Assembly: GCF_003014575.1 (NCBI RefSeq)
Contig: NZ_PYGF01000010.1
Span: forward strand, 1-64,000
Source: Cecembia rubra
Lineage (GTDB): Bacteria > Bacteroidota > Bacteroidia > Cytophagales > Cyclobacteriaceae
Direction: 5' to 3'
Length of the DNA stretch: 64,000 bases
In this document: piece by piece, positions 57,001-64,000 of the stretch
Numbering within the stretch: the stretch's first letter is position 1
How the letters are laid out: the number at the start of each line of letters is the position of its first letter
Notes under the pieces: model-generated
Told to the model about the DNA's origin: nothing
Seen by the model: only the letters and a program-made list of their open reading frames with translations
Databases searched by the model: none
Program-made: the position numbers and the translations under genes

Positions 57001-57921
57001 ATTTACATCCTCATTATAAAGTGAAAAATCTATTTTGTCGCTGTTTCCTCTTGCATTGATTTTAAACCAATAGTGCTGTTGATTTGAAAGTAGCTCTAAA
57101 AGTTTATTTTCATTTTCTAATGAAACTACGGTGTCATTAAGAAAATAGGGGATAGCATTTTGTTTAAAAGTAGTTTCATAGCTCGCATTACCTAATTCAA
57201 ATTGGATGTAAAGTGGGAAATTGGTTTTAAATTCCTTCGAAAATATTCTATCATCTTGTTCAAACCCCTTTTTAATTATTGATAATTGTTCATTTGTGGC
57301 ATAGACACCCAGAATCGAATTTTTAAAATTGTAGAAGGAGAGTAGTTCATTATCAATAAAGTTGATTTCTGGGTCAACATATTCATCTGCTTGGTCAATT
57401 TCAACATCTAAGGAAGCGGGAACAAAAGAGAATAAATCACTGTAGTCAAGTTTTGAATTTACTTTTACTCTAATTCTATCCGAGGAGCCATTAATGAAGT
57501 TGTTACTTATAATACCATATAAATTTTCTTTGGTCTTTACTAAAGTGGTATTGTTATAAGATTCAACAACCTCAACATTAAATTCATCCCCTCTTTCTAT
57601 TCTTTCCCAAGTTAATGTATCGCTTATTGGTTTTGTAAGATGTTTTTGGCTGAGAATTACCTGTCTGTTTTGAAAATCAATATCTAATACAACACATTGA
57701 ATTCGGTCACCAACTTTAAATTTCTTGAATTCTGCTTCTCCTGAAGGGAGGCACCAAGACAAATTTAAAATTGATAAACGACCTATAAAGTCTTCATAAA
57801 AGTCTGTTATAATTTGAGAGGGTTTCACAATATCTGTTATTGTGGTTTCAATAACAGATCCCCTTCCGAATTTTTCGGTGAATTCTAATTCAAATCCGGA
57901 TATTTCTGTATTAGGTCTCAA
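54058..57921 (-). CDS. Upf1/DNA2-like SF1 helicase with S1-type RNA-binding domains (MkoA-like)
   Basis: 1287 residues. OB/S1-like modules lie at the N-terminus (about 20-90 and 100-150). The SF1 helicase core has QGPPGTGKTTVIAEI (about 588-602), VIIDEAGKAN (about 795), LVGDQKQLPPY (about 815), NYQHRMHPNIGQF (about 886), DSFQGKEYDIIVFSFTRS (about 1010) and NVAFSRAKKKLILIGN (about 1055). Two clear C-terminal S1 domains follow ('GIFGLFVTVDGVDGLIPYS', 'FGYFLKIDTGFEGLLHKNN', about 1140-1287). The S1 folds point to RNA as substrate. COG1112-type helicases pair with PLD nucleases in Mokosh; here the PLD gene is two genes downstream. First gene of the operon, with a long hairpin in its leader. Confidence 0.88.
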   Translation of the reverse strand: MRPNTEISGFELEFTEKFGRGSVIETTITDIVKPSQIITDFYEDFIGRLSILNLSWCLPSGEAEFKKFKVGDRIQCVVLDIDFQNRQVILSQKHLTKPISDTLTWERIERGDEFNVEVVESYNNTTLVKTKENLYGIISNNFINGSSDRIRVKVNSKLDYSDLFSFVPASLDVEIDQADEYVDPEINFIDNELLSFYNFKNSILGVYATNEQLSIIKKGFEQDDRIFSKEFKTNFPLYIQFELGNASYETTFKQNAIPYFLNDTVVSLENENKLLELLSNQQHYWFKINARGNSDKIDFSLYNEDVNFFGDVIIGKDKKEIKFIIKNFSFGHSQYTSSEAKKRNSKYGSFLFSNKLKIISPYGTLPFVNSQQLFLDYALLKTQCFETVNHLKTEAGEILRQEGRTLSIIDKFLEYQISLIDKEKENAVFVEKYDRVPAANQGVAIKISRSIGDSLETDEDTVVNIRLKEDDKLIKLSDGILSYFNDVYTITFHKPIKLELLDKGFYIDKKISKKQFQIQREIIQDFLDKKIKIDHIEALLVKPDRVKTPILKPIQFKNEDLSRTEKEDPTNNQVNAVKKAVGNQNIFLIQGPPGTGKTTVIAEIIQQLVEKGEKILVSGQNHVAVDNVLEKLSQFPKLNLLRVGNPDRIDKQLLKYTIENLVEDYKIDFKKFILNQLSITEEYTRCKELGYDKNEFRTQLNQFINSLVNQYGVMKDVYKQRHFILLDGLTGLSKTELNETTELLRKWFDESNNEYEILLKPLIYNSIDVVFATCIGIKSDEVFKEKNFKFDTVIIDEAGKANIAESLVAIELGQKVILVGDQKQLPPYMDSSLIDKADNQSFPNSVYGSEFLEEEILHALKSSFFEFIVNRINAEQFPKDNMEMLNYQHRMHPNIGQFVSESFYDGKVKMGIRTHLNRIEMPSPFNKEVVFFDTSNSKNPFEQNDGFSAKNNTESETISEIILPKLFESNINQSSIAIIAPYKSQVANIKNQINKSESCKFKNIDVSTLDSFQGKEYDIIVFSFTRSSDHNNAPFENGKRKYSKVGFLDDARRLNVAFSRAKKKLILIGNSKTLTDSRSHFDKIFNYTNLFRTLVKLSNKEDIGNFVNVADLYDFKSPFELFLEKYKQGDNAVGKFKSIGKSPKGIFGLFVTVDGVDGLIPYSMMSKDLKESAENLQAGTEMDVSIYSIDVENKRITLNLNNRKKGTAKNKNKCWENTIRKYKKGDKVKGIITKEVNFGYFLKIDTGFEGLLHKNNIGRGKVPEVNEPMEVRIIKIDLEKKQIAFSY

Positions 57922-57985
57922 TCTAATTGTAATTTTTCTGCTTTATACAAGTATAACACATTGTCACGAAGTGTGCGTTGGCAAA

Positions 57986-58049
57986 AAATGGCTCTTTTGG
58001 TTTTGCGAAGGGTCGCCTTGTGTGTCGGGCAAAACCAAATGTGCCATTT
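57986..58049. promoter_or_regulatory. 21-bp-stem hairpin in the leader of the CARF/helicase operon
   Basis: Arms 57986-58006 and 58029-58049 pair at 19 of 21 positions (core TTTTGGTTTTGC / GCAAAACCAAA) around a 22-base loop, 65 bp upstream of the helicase start codon. No T-run follows on the minus strand, so it does not look like a terminator. It may be a folded cassette-end structure or a regulatory hairpin. Confidence 0.6.
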
Positions 58050-58244
58050 GTGAGGCAGGCTAAAATTGTTTTTAAAAAATGTGTGGTGGGAAAAAAATAA
58101 AAAACATAGGGTTGGTCAGCGTGTCGGTTTAGTAGCTGTCCGTTTATAATATCGTTTCTATGTCTTTGGTCACCTGTCAAAATGGTTTACTTTTTTCTTG
58201 TTTATCTCAGTAGTTTTGTTGTTGTCGGGTCGTCCTTTACACTT

Positions 58245-58320
58245 GCTGCCAACTTTGATATCTATCTGGAAAAACCAGCCTTTATTTACCAGTAATAAGA
58301 AACATGTCTGGTTTTTTCCA
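58245..58320. other. Right boundary of the cassette-like array (core + hairpin)
   Basis: GCTGCCAAC (58245-58253) is the exact complement of GTTGGCAGC at 49318-49326, so the two bound block 2 (49318-58253) as cassette cores. A 12-bp stem (TGGAAAAACCAG ... CTGGTTTTTTCCA, one bulged T) around a ~31-base loop follows at 58269-58320. Its loop does not resemble those of sites B and C, and no clear outer core was found, so this may be a degenerate terminal site. Confidence 0.5.
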
Positions 58321-58343
58321 AACATACCCATTCCCCACCAACT

Positions 58344-58371
58344 AAAAAATCCCCTATACAGGGTATTTTTT
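58344..58371. terminator. Rho-independent terminator-like hairpin 1
   Basis: AAAAAATCCCCTATACAGGGTATTTTTT folds into a short G/C stem framed by A- and T-runs. It lies between the array boundary and the XRE gene and is usable in either direction. Confidence 0.6.
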
Positions 58372-58383
58372 ACCCCTAAAAAC

Positions 58384-58411
58384 AAAAAAGCCCCTATTCA
58401 GGAGCTTTTTT
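58384..58411 (-). terminator. Rho-independent terminator of the XRE gene
   Basis: AAAAAAGC-CCCT-ATTC-AGGAGC-TTTTTT: symmetrical stem with A- and T-runs, 34 bp beyond the stop of the minus-strand XRE gene. Confidence 0.75.
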
Positions 58412-58444
58412 AACCAAATCGCGGAACCATTAAATAATAGTTAA

Positions 58445-58843
58445 TCACTTTCCTTCTAATATCTTTTTGATCGCCTCGTTCATCTGCATCATGGTCTCCA
58501 TCATCTTCATCATGACTTCGGTCTGCTTGTCATTAATTATAGTTTGATTATTACTGGAATTAATCGATACAGGAGAGTTAGTTAAATGTTCGATAACATG
58601 ACCAGGGTTTGTCGCAATAATTTGTAATGGATCGACCTCCAAATAATCAGCAACTTTTTGAATGAAGTCTATTGTAATTTTACTCTCTCCTCTTTCATAT
58701 TTGGTATAAGCTGCCTCTCCTATCCCCAAATAATCCGCTACTTCCAATGCTTTTTTTCCTCTTAGCTTTCTAAAAGTGGATATGTTTTGGCCAATGGTCT
58801 TATTCTCCAAAACAGTAAAATTTCTATCCTCTGGATTCTTCAT
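58445..58843 (-). CDS. XRE-family transcriptional regulator
   Basis: 132 residues. A Cro/C1-type helix-turn-helix at about 17-72 ('IGQNISTFRKLRGKKALEVA', 'GIGEAAYTKYERGESKITID', 'VADYLEVDPLQI') is followed by a Ser/Asn-rich linker and a Met-rich C-terminal helix ('VMMKMMETMMQMNEAIKKIL') likely used to oligomerise. It binds DNA as a dimer. A palindromic site lies ~100 bp upstream, suggesting autoregulation. It sits just outside the cassette-like array and may be host chromosome rather than part of it. Confidence 0.88.
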   Translation of the reverse strand: MKNPEDRNFTVLENKTIGQNISTFRKLRGKKALEVADYLGIGEAAYTKYERGESKITIDFIQKVADYLEVDPLQIIATNPGHVIEHLTNSPVSINSSNNQTIINDKQTEVMMKMMETMMQMNEAIKKILEGK

Positions 58844-58939
58844 TCTTATAGGCTATTTTTATTCAATTTAATGACATTTTGGAATTTTTTCAAATAAATC
58901 CGCTACCAATAAATAAAATTTTCTCTTAACTTTTACAGA

Positions 58940-58979
58940 AGTAGTTTTAAACTACTTAAACGTAAAGTTAAACTACTTT
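58940..58979. promoter_or_regulatory. Palindromic operator-like site upstream of the XRE gene
   Basis: AGTAGTTTTAAACTACT (58940-58956) is a near-perfect palindrome. Its right half recurs as TTAAACTACTTT at 58968-58979, giving two in-phase half-site groups about 20 bp apart in the XRE promoter region. The spacing and symmetry fit a repressor operator. Confidence 0.6.
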
Positions 58980-59350
58980 TTGAAAGTTTTTTTATAAAAA
59001 GTAATTTTTAGTATTGGATATGCATTCAAAAATGAGCCCTAACAGCAAATACAATAGTTCAGTTTTTTCCTTCTTACAAAGAAACCTGAATCTGTTCTTT
59101 GCTTCACTTTGTGGTCGGATCATTTCCCTATTTGAACTTCAGAAAAACATCATCAAATCACCGGTTTGATGGTATAGCTTTCTGGTAAGGAAGGATGGCC
59201 TTGGCTCTTTAGTCTATTCACAGGTTTTATCCCTTTCCTTTCTACCTGTCCGCTGCAGAGGATAGGGTAACTGCTTGCTTTATTTCTTCTTATTTCCTTA
59301 TGGTCAATTGCTGCTGAAATAGCGGCCTGGAAGGACTTTGTCCATTGGGA

Positions 59351-59546
59351 ATGAAGAGTTATGAATGATGAGTGTAGAATGAAGAGTGATGAATTAAGAG
59401 TGATGAATGGAACTGAATTGGTCAATAAATGGACTCTGGTAGTTGCCAAATGAGGGATAGAAAGCATAAGAATTGGCTGACCCCAACGGGGTCACATATT
59501 TATAGACATGATGGACAATGACACCCCATCGACCCTTAGGGGGTCG
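59351..59546. repeat. GAATGAAGAGTGATGAA tandem junk and two REP-like hairpins
   Basis: 59351-59420 is a run of imperfect GA-ATGAAGAGT-ATGAA units, a common Bacteroidota intergenic pattern. Two hairpins follow, TGACCCC-AAC-GGGGTCA (59478-59494) and CGACCC-TTAGG-GGGTCG (59530-59546), flanking an ATATTTATAGACATGATGG spacer, as in REP elements. The wider gap 58980-60038 has no supported gene; short open frames in it are low quality. A GC-rich stretch at 59790-59865 (GGGGCCGGG ... GGCCCGGGG) may be another palindrome. Confidence 0.5.
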
Positions 59547-60038
59547 AACATCTAAATGAAGAAGAATTTGACAGGTAACCATGGGCGAAAGCCAAAAACA
59601 ATTGCGATTAAAACCCTAAAACCACAACCCAAAATGACCAGAAAATTGATTGCGGCAATTCCAGAATTTCTATTTGATGACAGTTGAGCAAAGTTGTTTG
59701 ACACCCAGGGACCCCCACCGCGTCTTTTCTCATAAAGGTGAAACGAAACAATAGACCCAAATGTAGCTAACGGATACACAGACGGTAACGGTACTACAGC
59801 GGTGAGGGGCCGGGCGAAAATGCTTTAAGCACCTTTCAGCACTTTATGGCCCGGGGCCGGGTCTGGTTGGTCATTCAATCGCCGATATCAAAGATGGCCT
59901 TGCTTTCCTGGCTTCCTATTTTCAATATCAGCCATAATTGCCTGAGATGGTTAAGCGGAATGCTTACCACTAACATTTCAATTCTATCCACTTCAAGAAA
60001 ATCTGGGGTGATGATTACCAATAACCCAATACCTATCT

Positions 60039-61598
60039 ATGTTCCTAAAAATTATTCAACCATTCTTATTCCTTGCTTTTGTCCTGGGATACGACTGTTC
60101 TTTTGGACAAGCTGAAGGCCTTTCCAAAGTTAAATCTGGTCCTGCGGTCATCAGGGCAGAGTTTAAAACCACCGACAACATAGAAGAAATCCAGACATTC
60201 TTTTGGGATTTCATCATTGACCAGGGCAGCAGGACCCCTCTTGCCAGGGAGGAGAAAATAAAGCCTGAAGCCGGAAATCTATTTGAAGGATCCATGGAAA
60301 CAGTTACCATGACATGGGTGTCCCCGCCCATTGACAACAGGGCATTCTTTTCAATGAGAAACGGAAGGTTTCTGCTTATTGACCGCTTTATCATTGAACC
60401 GGGAGATTCCGTAAGGATCCGCTTTGACATGAACATGGGAAGGACCCTGTTTGATGGTCCTGATGCCATTAAATATAAAAGTCAGTTTGAAATTCAAGCT
60501 GCATTTGAAACATACAAATTCAGGCAGGACCAGGTATTGCTGACAGGTAAAGAAAATTTCTGGGGAGATTCCCAAAGAGATTCTATCAGTTTTTTTAAAT
60601 CCCAAAAACTTAAATCCTCTATCAACAGATCGGTGAAAGTACTGGCCGTTCCGGAAAGCAGGGCAGCATTTCTTGAAGAAAGGTTAAATGAACCCATCCA
60701 TGAGCATCCTGCCTACCTGGTCCTATTGGATTATAAAGGAAAACTGGACCAGGATTTTTACAGCTTATTGGAGACCCAGGTCTTGGGATACATCAATTAC
60801 TCCAAAGCCTACCTGTTCAGAATGGCATACATGGAGACAGAAGGATTCAGAACACTCTTCAATAATTATTATCTCAACGATATCACAGAAACCCCTGAAA
60901 ATGCCGCTGATTCCCCCAATTACCTTGATTACCTGTACACAAGAAACCTCCTGCGCTCCGCACTGACCGGCATACCCTTTATAGACCTGGTCAAGTATAA
61001 GGATAAGGCCCTTAACGACATAATCCTGACCAAGTACATCATGCAGAATTACAGGAATTTGGGCAATCTTGAGGAATTTTTGCCAACCCTTATCCAGAAG
61101 GTGAATGATCCCAAGTTATCAGCCCTTATCAGCGACCTGTACATAAAACAGAAGTCCGGCGCAGCATTTCCTTCCTTATCCCTGACCAATAGCAATAAGG
61201 AAGATGTGTCCATGGACCTTTACAACGGAAAATACAGACTTCTGAATTTTTGGCTCCCGGGATGTAGCGCCTGTGCAGCCGCTTACAAAAATTACCTGTC
61301 TGATATTGAGAAAGCATACAGCAGTTCTCCTGATTTTGAACTCATCCACCTATCCGCGGAAGCTGATCATGACAGATGGCTTAAAAACATTGCCTCAGAA
61401 AAATATGGCTCTAAAAACAGCCTCCATTTAAGAACTGATGGTGTGGATGATCCCCTGCTCAGACATTTCAATATATACGCATTCCCCAGGTATATCCTTT
61501 TGGACCCCAACGGGCTAATTGTTAAGACAGGAAATTTTCCATCCGAGACAGATTCATGGATATCTCTGATTGAAGGACTAATTAATGAATACCAATGA
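60039..61598 (+). CDS. Exported TlpA/thioredoxin-fold protein
   Basis: 519 residues with a signal peptide (MFLKIIQPFLFLAFVLGYDC, cut near SFGQ). The N-terminal ~300 residues are helical/beta with no named domain. The C-terminal ~150 are a TlpA/AhpC-TSA-type redoxin: 'NFWLPGCSACAAAYKNYL' with the CxxC motif C-S-A-C (about 409-412), and a cis-Pro site in 'YAFPRYILLDPNGLIV'. It likely acts as a periplasmic thiol-disulfide protein. It ends 21 bp before the SusC-like gene on the same strand, a pairing common in Bacteroidota where such proteins accompany TonB-linked receptors. Confidence 0.85.
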   Translation: MFLKIIQPFLFLAFVLGYDCSFGQAEGLSKVKSGPAVIRAEFKTTDNIEEIQTFFWDFIIDQGSRTPLAREEKIKPEAGNLFEGSMETVTMTWVSPPIDNRAFFSMRNGRFLLIDRFIIEPGDSVRIRFDMNMGRTLFDGPDAIKYKSQFEIQAAFETYKFRQDQVLLTGKENFWGDSQRDSISFFKSQKLKSSINRSVKVLAVPESRAAFLEERLNEPIHEHPAYLVLLDYKGKLDQDFYSLLETQVLGYINYSKAYLFRMAYMETEGFRTLFNNYYLNDITETPENAADSPNYLDYLYTRNLLRSALTGIPFIDLVKYKDKALNDIILTKYIMQNYRNLGNLEEFLPTLIQKVNDPKLSALISDLYIKQKSGAAFPSLSLTNSNKEDVSMDLYNGKYRLLNFWLPGCSACAAAYKNYLSDIEKAYSSSPDFELIHLSAEADHDRWLKNIASEKYGSKNSLHLRTDGVDDPLLRHFNIYAFPRYILLDPNGLIVKTGNFPSETDSWISLIEGLINEYQ

Positions 61599-61619
61599 CC
61601 AAATAAACCCAAATAACCT

Positions 61620-64000
61620 ATGAAAAAAGGACTACTTACCTTAATGCTGTGCCTGCTGAGTATGCTCATCCATGCGCAGGAACAAAACCAATCTCCCATC
61701 AGGGGCAAAGTGATCGGTGCATCGGATGGATTGCCACTTCCCGGAGCAGTCATCAAGGAAAACAAAGGACAGGCTTCGGCCATTACCGACGAAAATGGAA
61801 ATTTCTCCATACGTCCACTGAGCAGCAACTCCGATGCGCTCATCATTTCCTTTATCGGATTTAAAAGAAAGGAAGTGTCTTTGGAAGACCTAAAGGCAGA
61901 GAGTGAAAGCCTGATCAGGCTTTTTGAGGAGGGGCTTAGCCTTGGGGAAGTGGAGATTTTTTCAACAGGCTACCAGGACATTCCCAAGGAAAGAGCCACG
62001 GGCTCATTTGTCCAGGTTGACAATGAACTCATCAACCGGAGGGTCAGTACCAATCTGATCGATCGACTCGAGGACGTGACTTCAGGCCTAATATTCAATA
62101 GAGGCCCCTCAGCAGTAAATGACCCCATAAGTATCAGGGGCAGAAGTACAATATTTGCCGAAACCCAACCGCTCATCATCATTGACAACTTCCCCTATGA
62201 TGGCCCTTTGGAAAATATCAACCCCAACGATGTGGAATCCATCACGGTGCTACGGGATGCAGCGGCAGCATCCATATGGGGAGCAAGATCCGGCAACGGT
62301 GTCATTGTCATCAAAACCAAAGCCGGGGGCTTCAACCAGAAAATGAATGTTACCTTAAACAGTAACACAAATTTCCTTCAAAAACCTGACCTTATGGCCA
62401 GTCCCCAGATGTCCATTTCAGATTTTATCTCCATAGAGGAAATGCTGTTTGGCAGAGGCTTTTACAATTCACGCTTCAATGATAACGTAAGGTCTGCCCT
62501 TTCCCCGGCAGTGGAAACCCTGTATGCCCACAGGGAAGGTCTGATCTCTACCACTGAAAAAGATCAGCTTATGGCCCGTTATGCCCAAACAGATTCAAGG
62601 AGGGAGCTGTTGGACCATTTTTACCGGACTGCAGTCAACCAACAGCACAGTCTTGGAATTAACGGAGGATCACAATACCACAGGTACAGTTTCTCTGTAG
62701 GCAAGGACATCAACAATGGCCCGCTTATCGGCAACAGTGACCAGAGAACTACACTTTCATTTAATAATCAATGGTCACTGATCAATGATAAACTTGAAAT
62801 AGGTGCTTTGCTGTACTATACACAGGCCAGCAGATACGGCGATACTGAAATGCCGATCCTTGGGCCCTATGACCGTATTTTTGATGAAAACGGGCTCCCT
62901 GCTCAGGTAGCCAGGGACCACAGTATTAGATTTGCCAACAGCTTTTTGGAGACAGATTTTCTGGATTGGAGATATTTTCCTGCCAGGGAAAAAGGAATAC
63001 TTTCCAATAGCAGGCAACAGGCTGATACCAGGATCAACGCCACCGTGGGATATAAGCTTACTTCCTGGCTGAAGGCTGAACTCCTTTACCAGCACTGGAA
63101 AAATACCGCCTCGTCCAGAGATTATGCACCACAGGAAAGTTATGGTACCCGCTGGCTGATCAACAGGTACACCCAGGTCGCGAATGACGGTACTCTGTCA
63201 AGGCCCATACCCCTTGGTGGAATTCTGGATACACAGCATTCTCTGGCAACCGGAAACTATGGCAGGTTTCAGTTATCCGCCAATAAAAACATACGGAATA
63301 TCCATCAGATCCATGCCATTGCAGGAGCCGAAGTTAAGGATGTACAGACGGTTCTCTCCAGGACCAGGTATTACGGATATGATGACAATTTTGGCATAAG
63401 TCTTCCGGTCAACTATGACATGCAGTTCAGGGTAAATCCCCAGAATGCACTTTTTGTTATTCCCAGAGGGGAGGACAATGACGGCATTGTGGACAGGTTT
63501 ATTTCCTATTTTGCCAATGCTTCTTACACCTTTGATTCAAGACTGGTTTTTTCGGCAAGTGCCAGAAAAGACGCTTCCAATATTTTCGGGGTCGAAACCA
63601 ATCAAAGGGCCGTCCCTCTTTGGTCTTCAGGACTGGCCTGGAATTTAAGTGAGGAAAGGTTTTACAGTTCCAATCTCATTCCGTACTTAAGATTAAGGGC
63701 TACCTATGGTTATAACGGAAATGTGGACCGGACCCTAAGTGCCTTTACAACCGCCAATTACCTGATTATGGGAAACAATGCAATCAATCCCGGTCAGAGG
63801 TTTGCACTGATAAGGAACCCGCCCAACAGGAATCTGAGATGGGAAAGAATAAGAACGGTCAACTTAGGACTGGACCTTAGCCTAAAAGACAATATGCTGG
63901 ATCTGAGTCTGGAGTTTTTTGCCAAACAGGGAATGGACCTGATAGGAGAATTCGCAGTAGCACCCTCCACCGGTTTTTCAACTTTCAGAGGAAACTTTGC
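61620..64000 (+). CDS. SusC/RagA-family TonB-linked outer-membrane receptor (partial, runs off the window)
   Basis: Open frame from ATG 61620 to the window end, ~793 residues visible. Signal peptide MKKGLLTLMLCLLSMLIHAQ. A carboxypeptidase-regulatory-like domain follows (about 25-110: 'IRGKVIGASDGLPLPGAV', 'SAITDENGNFSI', 'ISFIGFKRKEVSLE'). The TonB plug follows ('LIDRLEDVTSGLIF', 'PISIRGRSTIF', 'PLIIIDNFPYDG', 'VESITVLRDAAAASIWGARS', 'GNGVIVIKTK'), then beta-barrel strands. SusC-like channels import oligosaccharides, peptides or siderophores with a SusD-like lid, which would be expected just beyond 64000. The upstream thioredoxin-like gene is probably co-transcribed. Confidence 0.93.
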   Translation, partial: MKKGLLTLMLCLLSMLIHAQEQNQSPIRGKVIGASDGLPLPGAVIKENKGQASAITDENGNFSIRPLSSNSDALIISFIGFKRKEVSLEDLKAESESLIRLFEEGLSLGEVEIFSTGYQDIPKERATGSFVQVDNELINRRVSTNLIDRLEDVTSGLIFNRGPSAVNDPISIRGRSTIFAETQPLIIIDNFPYDGPLENINPNDVESITVLRDAAAASIWGARSGNGVIVIKTKAGGFNQKMNVTLNSNTNFLQKPDLMASPQMSISDFISIEEMLFGRGFYNSRFNDNVRSALSPAVETLYAHREGLISTTEKDQLMARYAQTDSRRELLDHFYRTAVNQQHSLGINGGSQYHRYSFSVGKDINNGPLIGNSDQRTTLSFNNQWSLINDKLEIGALLYYTQASRYGDTEMPILGPYDRIFDENGLPAQVARDHSIRFANSFLETDFLDWRYFPAREKGILSNSRQQADTRINATVGYKLTSWLKAELLYQHWKNTASSRDYAPQESYGTRWLINRYTQVANDGTLSRPIPLGGILDTQHSLATGNYGRFQLSANKNIRNIHQIHAIAGAEVKDVQTVLSRTRYYGYDDNFGISLPVNYDMQFRVNPQNALFVIPRGEDNDGIVDRFISYFANASYTFDSRLVFSASARKDASNIFGVETNQRAVPLWSSGLAWNLSEERFYSSNLIPYLRLRATYGYNGNVDRTLSAFTTANYLIMGNNAINPGQRFALIRNPPNRNLRWERIRTVNLGLDLSLKDNMLDLSLEFFAKQGMDLIGEFAVAPSTGFSTFRGNF

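Noticed and set aside
59020-59169. 49-residue plus-strand open frame (MHSKMSPNSKYN)
   Set aside because: Too short and without ribosome-site, family or conservation evidence; left unannotated.
59153-59467. 104-residue minus-strand open frame
   Set aside because: Its N-terminal half is the ATGAA-type tandem repeat; the remainder has no recognisable domain, so coding status is unsupported.

Overview
The window looks like a chromosomal segment of a Bacteroidota bacterium, most likely Cytophagales / Cyclobacteriaceae-like. This is inferred from a SusC-type TonB-linked receptor, a stray type IX secretion C-terminal domain, a tricorn-like S41 protease, MacB/FtsX-type permeases without strong Shine-Dalgarno sites, moderate-to-low GC, and abundant small palindromic intergenic repeats. 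No tRNA, rRNA or CRISPR array was seen.

Layout. (1) 0.4-13.8 kb is ordinary chromosome: penicillin-acylase-like hydrolase, four-helix-bundle protein, MsrB, tricorn-like protease, M28 peptidase, FtsX-type permease and an envelope coiled-coil protein. (2) 13.8-17.9 kb is repeat-rich: about four decayed tandem copies of a ~0.5 kb palindrome-laden unit, followed by a RhuM-family gene broken by one stop codon. (3) 17.9-38.4 kb is a plus-strand defence island. It holds a DISARM-like set (a DrmA/DrmB-type helicase fusion, an SNF2 helicase, an AlbA/Schlafen-type ATPase regulator and an N6-adenine methyltransferase). The methyltransferase is fused at its C-terminus to a complete DUF433-type antitoxin, with a PIN-like toxin gene overlapping behind it. 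A deoxyribosyltransferase/TIR-like gene, a membrane protein and an McrBC pair with an EVE-like McrB N-terminus follow. (4) 38.4-41.4 kb is a graveyard: an internally deleted IS66 element that supplies the end of mcrC, and remnants of an IS1634-like transposase, radC and an IS1182-like transposase, with one intact lipoprotein gene. (5) 41.46-58.25 kb is a minus-strand array of three gene blocks whose ends carry complementary short cores and foldable sites, like integron cassettes with attC sites. Block 0 has two unknown genes. Block 1 has an MBL-fold protein plus a trypsin-STAND NTPase (Avs1-like). Block 2 has a five-gene overlapping operon: S1/Upf1-like helicase, winged-helix protein, PLD nuclease, a CARF-only protein and a CARF-PD-(D/E)XK nuclease. 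A group II intron lacking its reverse transcriptase sits in the site between blocks 0 and 1. (6) 58.4-64 kb returns to chromosome: an XRE regulator with a palindromic operator, REP-like hairpins, a thioredoxin-fold exported protein and the start of a SusC-like receptor that runs off the window.

The most novel candidate is block 2. A Mokosh-like helicase + PLD core is translationally coupled to two CARF proteins with no type III CRISPR locus in the window, suggesting a nucleotide-signalled, CRISPR-independent defence operon. Second is the methyltransferase-antitoxin fusion, which physically ties a toxin-antitoxin pair to a DISARM-like methylase. Third is the cassette-like array of folded sites whose stems differ in sequence but stay paired around a conserved loop.
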